DNA of 64,000 nucleotides from Prosopocoilus inquinatus (taxonomy: Eukaryota; Arthropoda; Insecta; Coleoptera; Lucanidae): NCBI GenBank assembly GCA_036172665.1, contig JAYKNF010000083.1, positions 1-64,000 on the forward strand. The letters are read 5' to 3'. The notes below the pieces were generated by a model. The model had not been told where the DNA came from. It made no database searches and saw only the letters and a list, made by a program, of their open reading frames with translations. Made by a program: the position numbers and the translations under genes. Shown piece by piece: positions 26,201-37,900 of the stretch. The first letter of the stretch is position 1, and each line of letters begins with the position of its first letter.

Positions 26201-26377
26201 CGCAGCAGAAGCTGGAAATAGTTTTAAACGAAACAACACGCATTAGCGTTGTTCCTGTGATGTATCTAATCGATCCTTACTCATCTATCATGTTATTTGA
26301 CGTTTGGATGGACTCCAGTAACTCTGATGTGAGATACGAAATTATCGGACGCAGCAGAAGCTGGAAATAGTTTTAAA
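26201..26377 (+). repeat. Ordinary monomers between scar and 7-mer block
   Basis: This is about one 149-bp monomer plus a partial one after the truncated unit. It includes the GAAATTATCGG subtype that is frequent in both arms. Nothing else is seen. Confidence 0.8.
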
Positions 26378-27036
26378 TGAAACAACACGCATTAGCGTTG
26401 TTCCTGTGATGTATCTAATCGATCCTTACTCATCTATCATGTTATTTGACGTTTGGATGGACTCCAGTAAGTCTGATGTGAGATACAAAGTTTTTGGACG
26501 CAGCAGGAGCTGGAAATAGTTTTAAACGAAACAACACGTATTAGCGTTGTTCCTGTGCTGTATCTAATCGATCCTTACTTATCTATCATGTTATTTGACG
26601 TTTCGATGCACTCCAGTAACTCTGATGTGAGATACGAAGTTTTCGGACGCAGCAGAAGCTGGAAATAGTTTTAAACGAAACAACACGTATTAGCGTTGTT
26701 CCTGGGATGTATCTAATCGATCCTTACTCATCTATCATGTTATTTGACGTTTGGATGGACTCCAGTAACTCTGATGTGAGATACAAAGTTTTTGGACGCA
26801 GCAGTAGCTGGAAATAGTTTAGAACGAAAAAACACGTATTAGCGTTGTTCCTGTGATGTATCTAATCGATCCTTACTTAGCTACTATGTTATTTGACGTT
26901 TCGATGGACTCCAGTAACTCTAATGTGAGATACGAAATTTTCGGACGCAGCAGCAGCTGGAAATAGTTTTAAACGAAACAACACATATTAGCGTTGTTCC
27001 TGTGATGTAACTAATCGATCCTTACTCATCTATCAT
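26378..27036 (+). repeat. Start of a 7-monomer unit, copy a
   Basis: This matches 27421-28079 at an offset of 1043 bp (7 monomers). Shared markers in order are AAGTCTGATG, CTGTGCTGTATC with GATGCACTCC, CCTGGGATG, GCAGCAGTAGCTGG, AGAACGAAAAAACACG (26821 and 27864) and CTTAGCTACTATG. After 27036 the copies diverge: here ATCATCTTATTTGG, there ATCATGTTATTTGACG. Confidence 0.85.
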
Positions 27037-27420
27037 CTTATTTGGCGTTTCGATGGACTCCAGTAGCTCTGATGTGAGATACAACGTTTTCGGACGCAGC
27101 AGAAGCTGGAAATAGTTTTAAACGAAACAACACGCATTAGCGTTGTTCCTGTGCTGTATCTAATCGATCCTTACTCATCTATCATCTTATTTGGCGTTTC
27201 GATGGACTCCAGTAGCTCTGATGTGAGATACAACGTTTTCGGACGCAGCAGAAGCTGGAAATAGTTTTAAACGAAACAACACGCATTAGCGTTGTTCCTG
27301 TGATGTATCTAATCGATCCTTACTCATCTATCATGTTATTTGACGTTTCGATGGACTCCAGTAACTCTAATGTGAGAAACGAAATTTTCGGACGCAGCAG
27401 AAGCTGGAAATAGTTTTAAA
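27037..27420 (+). repeat. Doubled ACAACGTTTTCGG monomer
   Basis: A monomer with ATCATCTTATTTGG and the private change ATACAACGTTTTCGG occurs twice in succession, near 27081 and 27230. This is a single-monomer tandem duplication inside the 7-mer unit. It is followed by a monomer of the CTCTAATGTGAGAAAC subtype. Confidence 0.82.
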
Positions 27421-28079
27421 CGAAACAACACGCATTAGCGTTGTTCCTGTGATGTATCTAATCGATCCTTACTCATCTATCATGTTATTTGACGTTTGGA
27501 TGGACTCCAGTAAGTCTGATGTGAGATACAAAGTTTTTGGACGCAGCAGGAGCTGGAAATAGTTTTAAACGAAACAACACGTATTAGCGTTGTTCCTGTG
27601 CTGTATCTAATCGATCCTTACTTATCTATCATGTTATTTGACGTTTCGATGCACTCCAGTAACTCTGATGTGAGATACGAAGTTTTCGGACGCAGCAGAA
27701 GCTGGAAATAGTTTTAAACGAAACAACACGTATTAGCGTTGTTCCTGGGATGTATCTAATCGATCCTTACTCATCTATCATGTTATTTGACGTTTGGATG
27801 GACTCCAGTAACTCTGATGTGAGATACAAAGTTTTTGGACGCAGCAGTAGCTGGAAATAGTTTAGAACGAAAAAACACGTATTAGCGTTGTTCCTGTGAT
27901 GTATCTAATCGATCCTTACTTAGCTACTATGTTATTTGACGTTTCGATGGACTCCAGTAACTCTAATGTGAGATACGAAATTTTCGGACGCAGCAGCAGC
28001 TGGAAATAGTTTTAAACGAAACAACACATATTAGCGTTGTTCCTGTGATGTAACTAATCGATCCTTACTCATCTATCAT
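27421..28079 (+). repeat. Start of a 7-monomer unit, copy b
   Basis: This is the second copy of 26378-27036, offset by 1043 bp. It leads into the run of subtypes at 28.1-29.8 kb. Confidence 0.85.
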
Positions 28080-30491
28080 GTTATTTGACGTTTGGACGGA
28101 CTCCAGTAACTCTGATGAGAGATACGACGTTTTTGGACGCAGCAGGAGCTGGAAATAGTTTTAAACGAAACAACACGCATTAGCGTTGTTCCTGTGATGT
28201 ATCTAATCGATCCTTACTCATCTAACATGTTATTTGGCGTTTCGATGGACTCCAGTAACTTTGATGTGAGATACGAAGTTCTCGGACGCAGCTGAAGCTG
28301 GAAATTGTTTTAAACGAAACAACACGTATTAGCGTTGTTCCTGTGATGTATCTAATCGATCCTTACTCATCTATCATGTTATTTGACGTTTGGATGGGCT
28401 CCAGTAACTCTGAAGTGAGATACGAAGTTCTCGGACGCAGCTGAAGCTGGAAATAGTTTTAAACGAAACAACACGCATTAGCGTTGTTCCTGTGATGTAT
28501 CTAATCGATCCTTACTCATCTATCATGTTATTTGACGTTTGGATGGACTCCAGTAACTCTGATGTGAGATACGAAATTATCGGACGCAGCAGAAGCTGGA
28601 AATAGTTTTAAATGAAACAACACGCATTAGCGTTGTTCCTGTGATGTATCTAATCGATCCTTACTCACCTATCATGTTATTTGACGTTTGGATGGGCTCC
28701 AGTAACTCTGAAGTGAGATACGAAGTTCTCGGACGCAGCTGAAGCTGGAAATAGTTTTAAACGAAACAACACGCATTAGCGTTGTTCCTGTGATGTATCT
28801 AATCGATACTTACTCATCTATCATGTTATTTGACGTTTCGATGGACTCCAGTAACTCTAATGTGAGAAACGAAATTTTCGGACGCAGCAGAAGCTGGAAA
28901 TAGTTTTAAACGAAACAACACGCATTAGCGTTGTTCCTGTGATGTATCTAATCGATCCTTACTCATCTATCATGTTATTTGACGTTTGGATGGACTCCAG
29001 TAACTCTGATGTGAGATACGAAATTATCGGACGCAGCAGAAGCTGGAAATAGTTTTAAATGAAACAACACGCATTAGCGTTGTTCCTGTGATGTATCTAA
29101 TCGATACTTACTCATCTATCATGTTATTTGGCGTTTCGATGGACTCCAGTAGCTCTGATGTGAGATACGACGTTTTCGGACGCAGCAGAAGCTGGAAATA
29201 GTTTTAAACGAAACAACACGCATTAGCGTTGTTCCTGTGATGTATCTAATCGATCCTTACTCATCTATCATGTTATTTGACGTTTGGATGGACTCCAGTA
29301 ACTCTGATGTGAGATACGAAATTATCGGACGCAGCAGAAGCTGGAAATAGTTTTAAATGAAACAACACGCATTAGCGTTGTGCCTGTGATGTATCTAATC
29401 GATCCTTACTCATCTATCATGTTATTTGACGTTTCGATGGACTCTAGTAACTCTGATGTGATATACGAAGTTTTTGGACGCAGCAGGAGCTAGAAATAGT
29501 TTTAAACGAAACAACACGTATTAGCGTTGTTCCTGTGATGTATCTAATCGATCCTTACTCATCTATCATGTTATTTGACGTTTGGATGGACTCCAGTATC
29601 TCTGATGTGAGATACGAAATTTTCGGACGCAGCAGAAGCTGGTAATAGTTTTAAACGAAACAACACGCATTAGCGTTGTTCCTGTGATGTATCTAAACAA
29701 TCCTTACTTATCTAACATGTTATTTGACGTTTGGATGGACTCCAGTAAGTCTGATGTGAGATACAAAGTTTTTGGACGCAGCAGGAGCTGGAAATAGTTT
29801 TAAACGAAACAACACGTATTAGCGTTGTTCCTGTGATGTATCTAATCGATCCTTACTCACCTATCATGTTATTTGACGTTTGGATGGGCTCCAGTAACTC
29901 TGAAGTGAGATACGAAGTTCTCGGACGCAGCTGAAGCTGGAAATAGTTTTAAACGAAACAACACGCATTAGCGTTGTTCCTGTGATGTATCTAATCGATA
30001 CTTACTCATCTATCATGTTATTTGGCGTTTCGATGGACTCCAGTAACTCTAATATGAGAAACGAAATTTTCGGACGCAGCAGAAGCTGGAAATAGTTTTA
30101 AACGAAACAACACGCATTAGCGTTGTTCCTGTGATGTATCTAATCGATCCTTACTCATCTATCATGTTATTTGACGTTTGGATGGACTCCAGTAAGTCTG
30201 ATGTGAGATACAAAGTTTTTGGACGCAGCAGGAGCTAGAAATAGTTTTAAACGAAACAACACGTATTAGCGTTGTTCCTGTGCTGTATCTAATCGATCCT
30301 TACTCATCTATCATCTTATTTGGCGTTTCGATGGACTCCAGTAGCTCTGATGTGAGATACGACGTTTTCGGACGCAGCAGAAGCTGGAAATAGTTTTAAA
30401 CGAAACAACAGGCATTAGCGTTGTTCCTGTGATGTATCTAATCGATACTTACTCATCTATCATGTTATTTGACGTTTCGATGGACTCCAGT
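28080..30491 (+). repeat. Junction-proximal left monomers
   Basis: From the AGAACG monomer at 27864 the subtype order resembles, in reverse, the right arm at 38.7-40.8 kb. It lacks one subtype (the one with CAATCC and GTCGTTTCG). From about 29.8 kb monomers with CACCTATC, TAATATGAG, AAGTCTG and ATCATCTTATT lead to the junction. A unique ACAGGCATTAG occurs at about 30409, 80 bp before the inversion point. No non-satellite DNA is present. Confidence 0.82.
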
Positions 30492-30495
30492 AACT
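30492..30495. other. Inversion junction with AACT overlap
   Basis: Plus-oriented sequence runs as CTCCAGTAACT and should continue CTAATG. Instead it continues ATTTCCAGC, which belongs to a minus-oriented monomer whose own upstream sequence is TTTAAAACT. The four bases AACT fit both sides, so the break cannot be placed more finely. It cuts one monomer about 15 bases after the GATGGA element and the other at the GGAAATAGTT element. Sequence on the two sides is not a mirror image: the last left monomers and the first right monomers are different subtypes. A simple read fold-back is therefore unlikely, though an assembly misjoin inside such repeats cannot be excluded. Confidence 0.93.
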
Positions 30496-33400
30496 ATTTC
30501 CAGCTTCTGCTGCGTCCGATAATTTCGTATCTCACATCAGAGTTACTGGAGTCCATCCAAACGTCAAATAACATGATAGATGAGTAAGGATCGATTAGAT
30601 ACATCACAGGAACAACGCTAATGCGTGTTGTTTCGTTTAAAACTATTTCCAGCTTCTGCTGCGTCCGAAAACGTCGTATCTCACATCAGAGCTACTGGAG
30701 TCCATCGAAACGCCAAATAACATGATAGATGAGTAAGTATCGATTAGATACATCACAGGAACAACGCTAATGCGTGTTGTTTCATTTAAAACTATTTCCA
30801 GCTTCAGCTGCGTCCGAGAACTTCGTATCTCACTTCAGAGTTACTGGAGCCCATCCAAACGTCAAATAACATGATAGGTGAGTAAGGATCGATTAGATAC
30901 ATCACAGGAACAACGCTAATGCGTGTTGTTTCATTTAAAACTATTTCCAGCTTCTGCTGCGTCCGATAATTTCGTATCTCACATCAGAGTTACTGGAGTC
31001 CATCCAAACGTCAAATAACATGATAGATGAGTAAGGATCGATTAGATACATCACAGGAACAACGCTAATGCGTGTTGTTTCGTTTAAAACTATTTCCAGC
31101 TTCAGCTGCGTCCGAGAACTTCGTATCTCACTTCAGAGTTACTGGAGCCCATCCAAACGTCAAATAACATGATAGATGAGTAAGGATCGATTAGATACAT
31201 CACAGGAACAACGCTAATACGTGTTGTTTCGTTTAAAACAATTTCCAGCTTCAGCTGCGTCCGAGAACTTCGTATCTCACATCAAAGTTACTGGAGTCCA
31301 TCGAAACGCCAAATAACATGTTAGATGAGTAAGGATCGATTAGATACATCACAGGAACAACGCTAATGCGTGTTGTTTCGTTTAAAACTATTTCCAGCTT
31401 CTGCTGCGTCCGAAAACGTCGTATCTCACATCAGAGCTACTGGAGTCCATCGAAACGACAAATAACATGATAGATGAGTAAGGATTGATTAGATACAGCA
31501 CAGGAACAACGCTAATACGTGTTGTTTCGTTTAAAACTATTTCCAGCTCCTGCTGCGTCCAAAAACGTCGTATCTCTCATCAGAGTTACTGGAGTCCGTC
31601 CAAACGTCAAATAACATGATAGATGAGTAAGGATCGATTAGTTACATCACAGGAACAACGCTAATATGTGTTGTTTCGTTTAAAACTATTTCCAGCTGCT
31701 GCTGCGTCCGAAAATTTCGTATCTCACATTAGAGTTACTGGAGTCCATCGAAACGTCAAATAACATAGTAGCTAAGTAAGGATCGATTAGATACATCACA
31801 GGAACAACGCTAATACGTGTTTTTTCGTTCTAAACTATTTCCAGCTACTGCTGCGTCCAAAAACTTTGTATCTCACATCAGAGTTACTGGAGTCCATCCA
31901 AACGTCAAATAACATGATAGATGAGTAAGGATCGATTAGATACATCACAGGAACAACGCTAATGCGTGTTGTTTCGTTTAAAACTATTTCCAGCTTCTGC
32001 TGCGTCCGAAAACGTCGTATCTCACATCAGAGCTACTGGAGTCCATCGAAACGCCAAATAACATGATAGATGAGTAAGTATCGATTAGATACATCACAGG
32101 AACAACGCTAATGCGTGTTGTTTCATTTAAAACTATTTCCAGCTTCTGCTGCGTCCGATAATTTCGTATCTCACATCAGAGTTACTGGAGTCCATCCAAA
32201 CGTCAAATAACATGATAGATGAGTAAGGATCGATTAGATACATCACAGGAACAACGCTAATGCGTGTTGTTTCGTTTAAAACTATTTCCAGCTTCTGCTG
32301 CGTCCGAAAATTTCGTTTCTCACATTAGAGTTACTGGAGTCCATCGAAACGTCAAATAACATGATAGATGAGTAAGTATCGATTAGATACATCACAGGAA
32401 CAACGCTAATGCGTGTTGTTTCGTTTAAAACTATTTCCAGCTTCAGCTGCGTCCGAGAACTTCGTATCTCACTTCAGAGTTACTGGAGCCCATCCAAACG
32501 TCAAATAACATGATAGGTGAGTAAGGATCGATTAGATACATCACAGGAACAACGCTAATGCGTGTTGTTTCATTTAAAACTATTTCCAGCTTCTGCTGCG
32601 TCCGATAATTTCGTATCTCACATCAGAGTTACTGGAGTCCATCCAAACGTCAAATAACATGATAGATGAGTAAGGATCGATTAGATACATCACAGGAACA
32701 ACGCTAATGCGTGTTGTTTCGTTTAAAACTATTTCCAGCTTCAGCTGCGTCCGAGAACTTCGTATCTCACTTCAGAGTTACTGGAGCCCATCCAAACGTC
32801 AAATAACATGATAGATGAGTAAGGATCGATTAGATACATCACAGGAACAACGCTAATACGTGTTGTTTCGTTTAAAACAATTTCCAGCTTCAGCTGCGTC
32901 CGAGAACTTCGTATCTCACATCAAAGTTACTGGAGTCCATCGAAACGCCAAATAACATGTTAGATGAGTAAGGATCGATTAGATACATCAAAGGAACAAC
33001 GCTAATGCGTGTTGTTTCGTTTAAAACTATTTCCAGCTTCTGCTGCGTCCGAAAACGTCGTATCTCACATCAGAGCTACTGGAGTCCATCGAAACGACAA
33101 ATAACATGATAGATGAGTAAGGATTGATTAGATACAGCACAGGAACAACGCTAATACGTGTTGTTTCGTTTAAAACTATTTCCAGCTCCTGCTGCGTCCA
33201 AAAACGTCGTATCTCTCATCAGAGTTACTGGAGTCCGTCCAAACGTCAAATAACATGATAGATGAGTAAGGATCGATTAGTTACATCACAGGAACAACGC
33301 TAATATGTGTTGTTTCGTTTAAAACTATTTCCAGCTGCTGCTGCGTCCGAAAATTTCGTATCTCACATTAGAGTTACTGGAGTCCATCGAAACGTCAAAT

Positions 33401-34987
33401 AACATAGTAGCTAAGTAAGGATCGATTAGATACATCACAGGAACAACGCTAATACGTGTTTTTTCGTTCTAAACTATTTCCAGCTACTGCTGCGTCCAAA
33501 AACTTTGTATCTCACATCAGAGTTACTGGAGTCCATCCGAACGTCAAATAACATGATAGATGAGTAAGGATCGATTAGATACATCCCAGGAACAAAGCTA
33601 ATACGTGTTGTTTCGTTTAAAACTATTTCCAGCTTCTGCTGCGTCCGAAAACTTCGTATCTCACATCAGAGTTACTGGAGTGCATCGAAACGTCAAATAA
33701 CATGATAGATAAGTAAGGATCGATTAGATACAGCACAGGAACAACGCTAATACGTGTTGTTTCGTTTAAAACTATTTCCAGCTCCTGCTGCGTCCAAAAA
33801 CTTTGTATCTCACATCAGAGTTACTGGAGTCCATCCAAACGTCAAATAACATGATAGATGAGTAAGGATCGATTAGATACATCCCAGGAACAACGCTAAT
33901 ACGTGTTGTTTCGTTTAAAACTATTTCCAGCTTCTGCTGCGTCCGAAAATTTCGTTTCTCACATTAGAGTTACTGGAGTCCATCGAAACGTCAAATAACA
34001 TGATAGATGAGTAAGTATCGATTAGATACATCACAGGAACAACGCTAATGCGTGTTGTTTCGTTTAAAACTATTTCCAGCTTCTGCTGCGTCCGAAAACG
34101 TCGTATCTCACATCAGAGCTACTGGAGTCCATCGAAACGCCAAATAAGATGATAGATGAGTAAGGATCGATTAGATACAGCACAGGAACAACGCTAATAC
34201 GTGTTGTTTCGTTTAAAACTATTTCTAGCTCCTGCTGCGTCCAAAAACTTTGTATCTCACATCAGACTTACTGGAGTCCATCCAAACGTCAAATAACATG
34301 ATAGATGAGTAAGGATCGATTAGATACATCACAGGAACAACGCTAATGCGTGTTGTTTCGTTTAAAACTATTTCCAGCTTCTGCTGCGTCCGAAAATTTC
34401 GTTTCTCATATTAGAGTTACTGGAGTCCATCGAAACGCCAAATAACATGATAGATGAGTAAGTATCGATTAGATACATCACAGGAACAACGCTAATGCGT
34501 GTTGTTTCGTTTAAAACTATTTCCAGCTTCAGCTGCGTCCGAGAACTTCGTATCTCACTTCAGAGTTACTGGAGCCCATCCAAACGTCAAATAACATGAT
34601 AGGTGAGTAAGGATCGATTAGATACAGCACAGGAACAACGCTAATACGTGTTGTTTCGTTTAAAACTATTTCCAGCTCCTGCTGCGTCCAAAAACTTTGT
34701 ATCTCACATCAGACTTACTGGAGTCCATCCAAACGTCAAATAACATGATAGATGAGTAAGGATCGATTAGATACATCACAGGAACAACGCTAATGCGTGT
34801 TGTTTCGTTTAAAACTATTTCCAGCTTCTGCTGCGTCCGAAAATTTCGTTTCTCACATTAGAGTTACTGGAGTCCATCGAAACGTCAAATAACATGATAG
34901 ATGAGTAAGGATCGATTAGATACATCACAGGAACAACGCTAATGCGTGTTGTTTCGTTTAAAACTATTTCCAGCTTCTGCTGCGTCC
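30492..34987 (-). repeat. 4.5-kb duplicated block, copy next to the junction
   Basis: This matches 44349-48844 at an offset of 13,857 bp, exactly 93 monomers. The copies share private variants not seen in other related blocks, such as ACATCAAAGGAAC (32989 and 46848) and GGAACAAAGC (33590 and 47447). I noticed one difference, GATCGATTAG here versus GATCGACTAG near 45046. The match ends where GAAAATTTCG here faces GAAAACGTCG there. One end is the inversion point and the other end is the start of the inverted-repeat arm. Confidence 0.92.
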
Positions 34988-37900
34988 GAAAATTTCGTAT
35001 CTCACATCATAGTTACTGGAGTCCATCGAAACGTCAAATAACATGATAGATAAGTAAGGATCGATTAGATACATCACAGGAACAACGCTAATACGTGTTG
35101 TTTCGTTTAAAACTATTTCCAGCTTCAGCTGCGTCCGAGAACTTCGTATCTCACATCAAAGTTACTGGAGTCCATCGAAACGCCAAATAACATGATAGAT
35201 GAGTAAGGATCGATTAGATACATCACAGGAACAACGCTAATACGTGTTGTTTCATTTAAAACTATTTCCAGCTTCAGCTGCGTCCGAGAACTTCGTATCT
35301 CACATCAAAGTTACTGGAGTCCATCGAAACGCCAAATAACATGATAGATGAGTAAGGATCGATTAGATACATCACAGGAACAACGCTAATGCGTGTTGTT
35401 TCTTTTAAAGCTATTTAGAGCTTCTGCTGCGTCCGAAAACGTCGTATCTCACATCAGAGCTACTGGAGTCCATCGAAACGCCAAATAACATGACAGATTA
35501 GTAAGGATCGATTAGATACAGCACAGGAACAACGCTGATACGTGTTGTTTCGTTTAAAACTATTTCCAGCTCCTGCTGCGTCCAAAAACTTTGTATCTCA
35601 CATCAGACTTACTGGAGTCCATCCAAACGTCAAATAACATGTTAGATAAGTAAGAATCGTTTAGATACATCACAGGAACAACGCTAATACGTGTTGTTTC
35701 GTTCAAAACTATTTCCAGCTTCTACTGCGTCCGAGAATTTTGTATCTCTCATCAGAGTTACTGGAGTCCGTCCAAACGTCAAATAACATGATAGATGAGT
35801 AAGGATCGATTAGTTACATCACAGGAACAACGCTAATATGTGTTGTTTCGTTTAAAACTATTTCCAGCTGCTGCTGCGTCCGAAAATTTCGTATCTCACA
35901 TTAGAGTTACTGGAGTCCATCGAAACGTCAAATAACATAGTAGCTAAGTAGGGATCGATTAGATACATCACAGGAACAACGCTAATACGTGTTGTTTCGT
36001 TCAAAACTATTTCCAGCTTCTGCTGCGTCCAAAAACTTTGTATCTCACATCAGAGTTACTGGAGTCCATCCAAACGTCAAATAACATGATAGATGAGTAA
36101 GGATCAATTAGATACATCACAGGAACAACGCTAATACGTGTTGTTTCGTTTAAAACTATTTCCAGCTTCTGCTGCGTCCGATAACTTCGTATCTCACTTC
36201 AGAGTTACTGGAGCCCATCCAAACGTCAAATAACATGATAGATGAGTAAGGATCGATTAGATACATCACAGGAACAACGCTAATACGTGTTGTTTCGTTT
36301 AAAACAATTTCCAGCTTCTGCTGCGTCCGATAACTTTGTATCTCACATCAGAGTTACTGGAGTCCGTCCAAACGTCAAATAACATGATAGATGAGTAAGG
36401 ATCGATTAGATACATCACAGGAACAACGCTAATGCGTGTTGTTTCGTTTAAAACTATTTCCAGCTTCTGCTGCGTCCGATAACTTTGTATCTCACATCAG
36501 AGTTACTGGAGTCCGTCCAAACGTCAAATAACATGATAGATGAGTAAGGATCGATTAGATACATCACAGGAACAACGCTAATACGTGTTGTTTCGTTTAA
36601 AACTATTTCTAGCTCCTGCTGCGTCCAAAAACTTCGTATATCACATCAGAGTTACTAGAGTCCATCGAAACGTCAAATAACATGATAGATGAGTAAGGAT
36701 CGATTAGATACATCACAGGCACAACGCTAATGCGTGTTGTTTCATTTAAAACTATTTCCAGCTTCTGCTGCGTCCGATAATTTCGTATCTCACATCAGAG
36801 TTACTGGAGTCCATCCAAACGTCAAATAACATGATAGATGAGTAAGGATCGATTAGATACATCACAGGAACAACGCTAATGCGTGTTGTTTCGTTTAAAA
36901 CTATTTCCAGCTTCTGCTGCGTCCGAAAACGTCGTATCTCACATCAGAGCTACTGGAGTCCATCGAAACGCCAAATAAGATGATAGATGAGTAAGGATCG
37001 ATTAGATACAGCACAGGAACAACGCTAATACGTGTTGTTTCGTTTAAAACTATTTCTAGCTCCTGCTGCGTCCAAAAACTTTGTATCTCACATCAGACTT
37101 ACTGGAGTCCATCCAAACGTCAAATAACATGATAGATGAGTAAGGATCGATTAGATACATCACAGGAACAACGCTAATACGAGTTGTTTCGTTTAAAACT
37201 ATTTCTAGCTCCTGCTGCGTCCAAAAACTTCGTATATCACATCAGAGTTACTAGAGTCCATCGAAACGTCAAATAACATGATAGATGAGTAAGGATCGAT
37301 TAGATACATCACAGGCACAACGCTAATGCGTGTTGTTTCATTTAAAACTATTTCCAGCTTCTGCTGCGTCCGATAATTTCGTATCTCACATCAGAGTTAC
37401 TGGAGTCCATCCAAACGTCAAATAACATGATAGATGAGTAAGGATCGATTAGATACATCACAGGAACAACGCTAATGCGTGTTGTTTCGTTTAAAACTAT
37501 TTCCAGCTTCTGCTGCGTCCGAAAACGTCGTATCTCACATCAGAGCTACTGGAGTCCATCGAAACGCCAAATAACATGATAGATGAGTAAGTATCGATTA
37601 GATACATCACAGGAACAACGCTAATGCGTGTTGTTTCATTTAAAACTATTTCCAGCTTCTGCTGCGTCCGATAATTTCGTATCTCACATCAGAGTTACTG
37701 GAGTCCATCCAAACGTCAAATAACATGATAGATGAGTAAGGATCGATTAGATACATCACAGGAACAACGATAATGCGTGTTGTTTCGTTTAAAACTATTT
37801 CCAGCTTCTGCTGCGTCCGAAAATTTCGTTTCTCACATTAGAGTTACTGGAGTCCATCGAAACGTCAAATAACATGATAGATGAGTAAGTATCGATTAGA

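Larger units (their letters stand above)
1..30491 (+). repeat. 149-bp satellite array, left arm (+ orientation)
   Basis: This arm is a continuous head-to-tail array of a 149-bp monomer, about 206 monomer-equivalents. The phase is visible directly: TGTGAG recurs at 2, 151, 300 and 449, always 149 bp apart. A rare marker, AGAACG, lies at 644, 4804, 18203, 18650, 20736, 26821 and 27864. Its spacings are whole multiples of 149 once the small indels listed separately are subtracted. Copies differ by scattered substitutions that recur in linked sets, so there are discrete monomer subtypes rather than random noise. I see no unique sequence, gene or transposon. The array begins before the window, so its true left end is unknown. 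A structural heterochromatin role (centromeric or pericentromeric) is inferred from the organisation only. Confidence 0.97.

Noticed and set aside
26059..26370. 103-codon open frame
   Set aside because: It is opened by a 1-bp loss and a 99-bp loss that happen to restore frame. The middle part is read from the truncated monomer in another frame. No start context or domain supports a gene.
30346..30645. Read fold-back artefact as the cause of the inversion
   Set aside because: A fold-back would make the two sides exact reverse complements starting at the join. The adjoining monomers are different subtypes and the nearest perfect pairing has a different axis. An assembly misjoin remains possible.
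35401..35420. Polypurine or promoter-like element
   Set aside because: The odd sequence here is simply a private variant of the TTTCGTTTAAAACTATTTCC region and has an exact inverted partner at 24001-24020.
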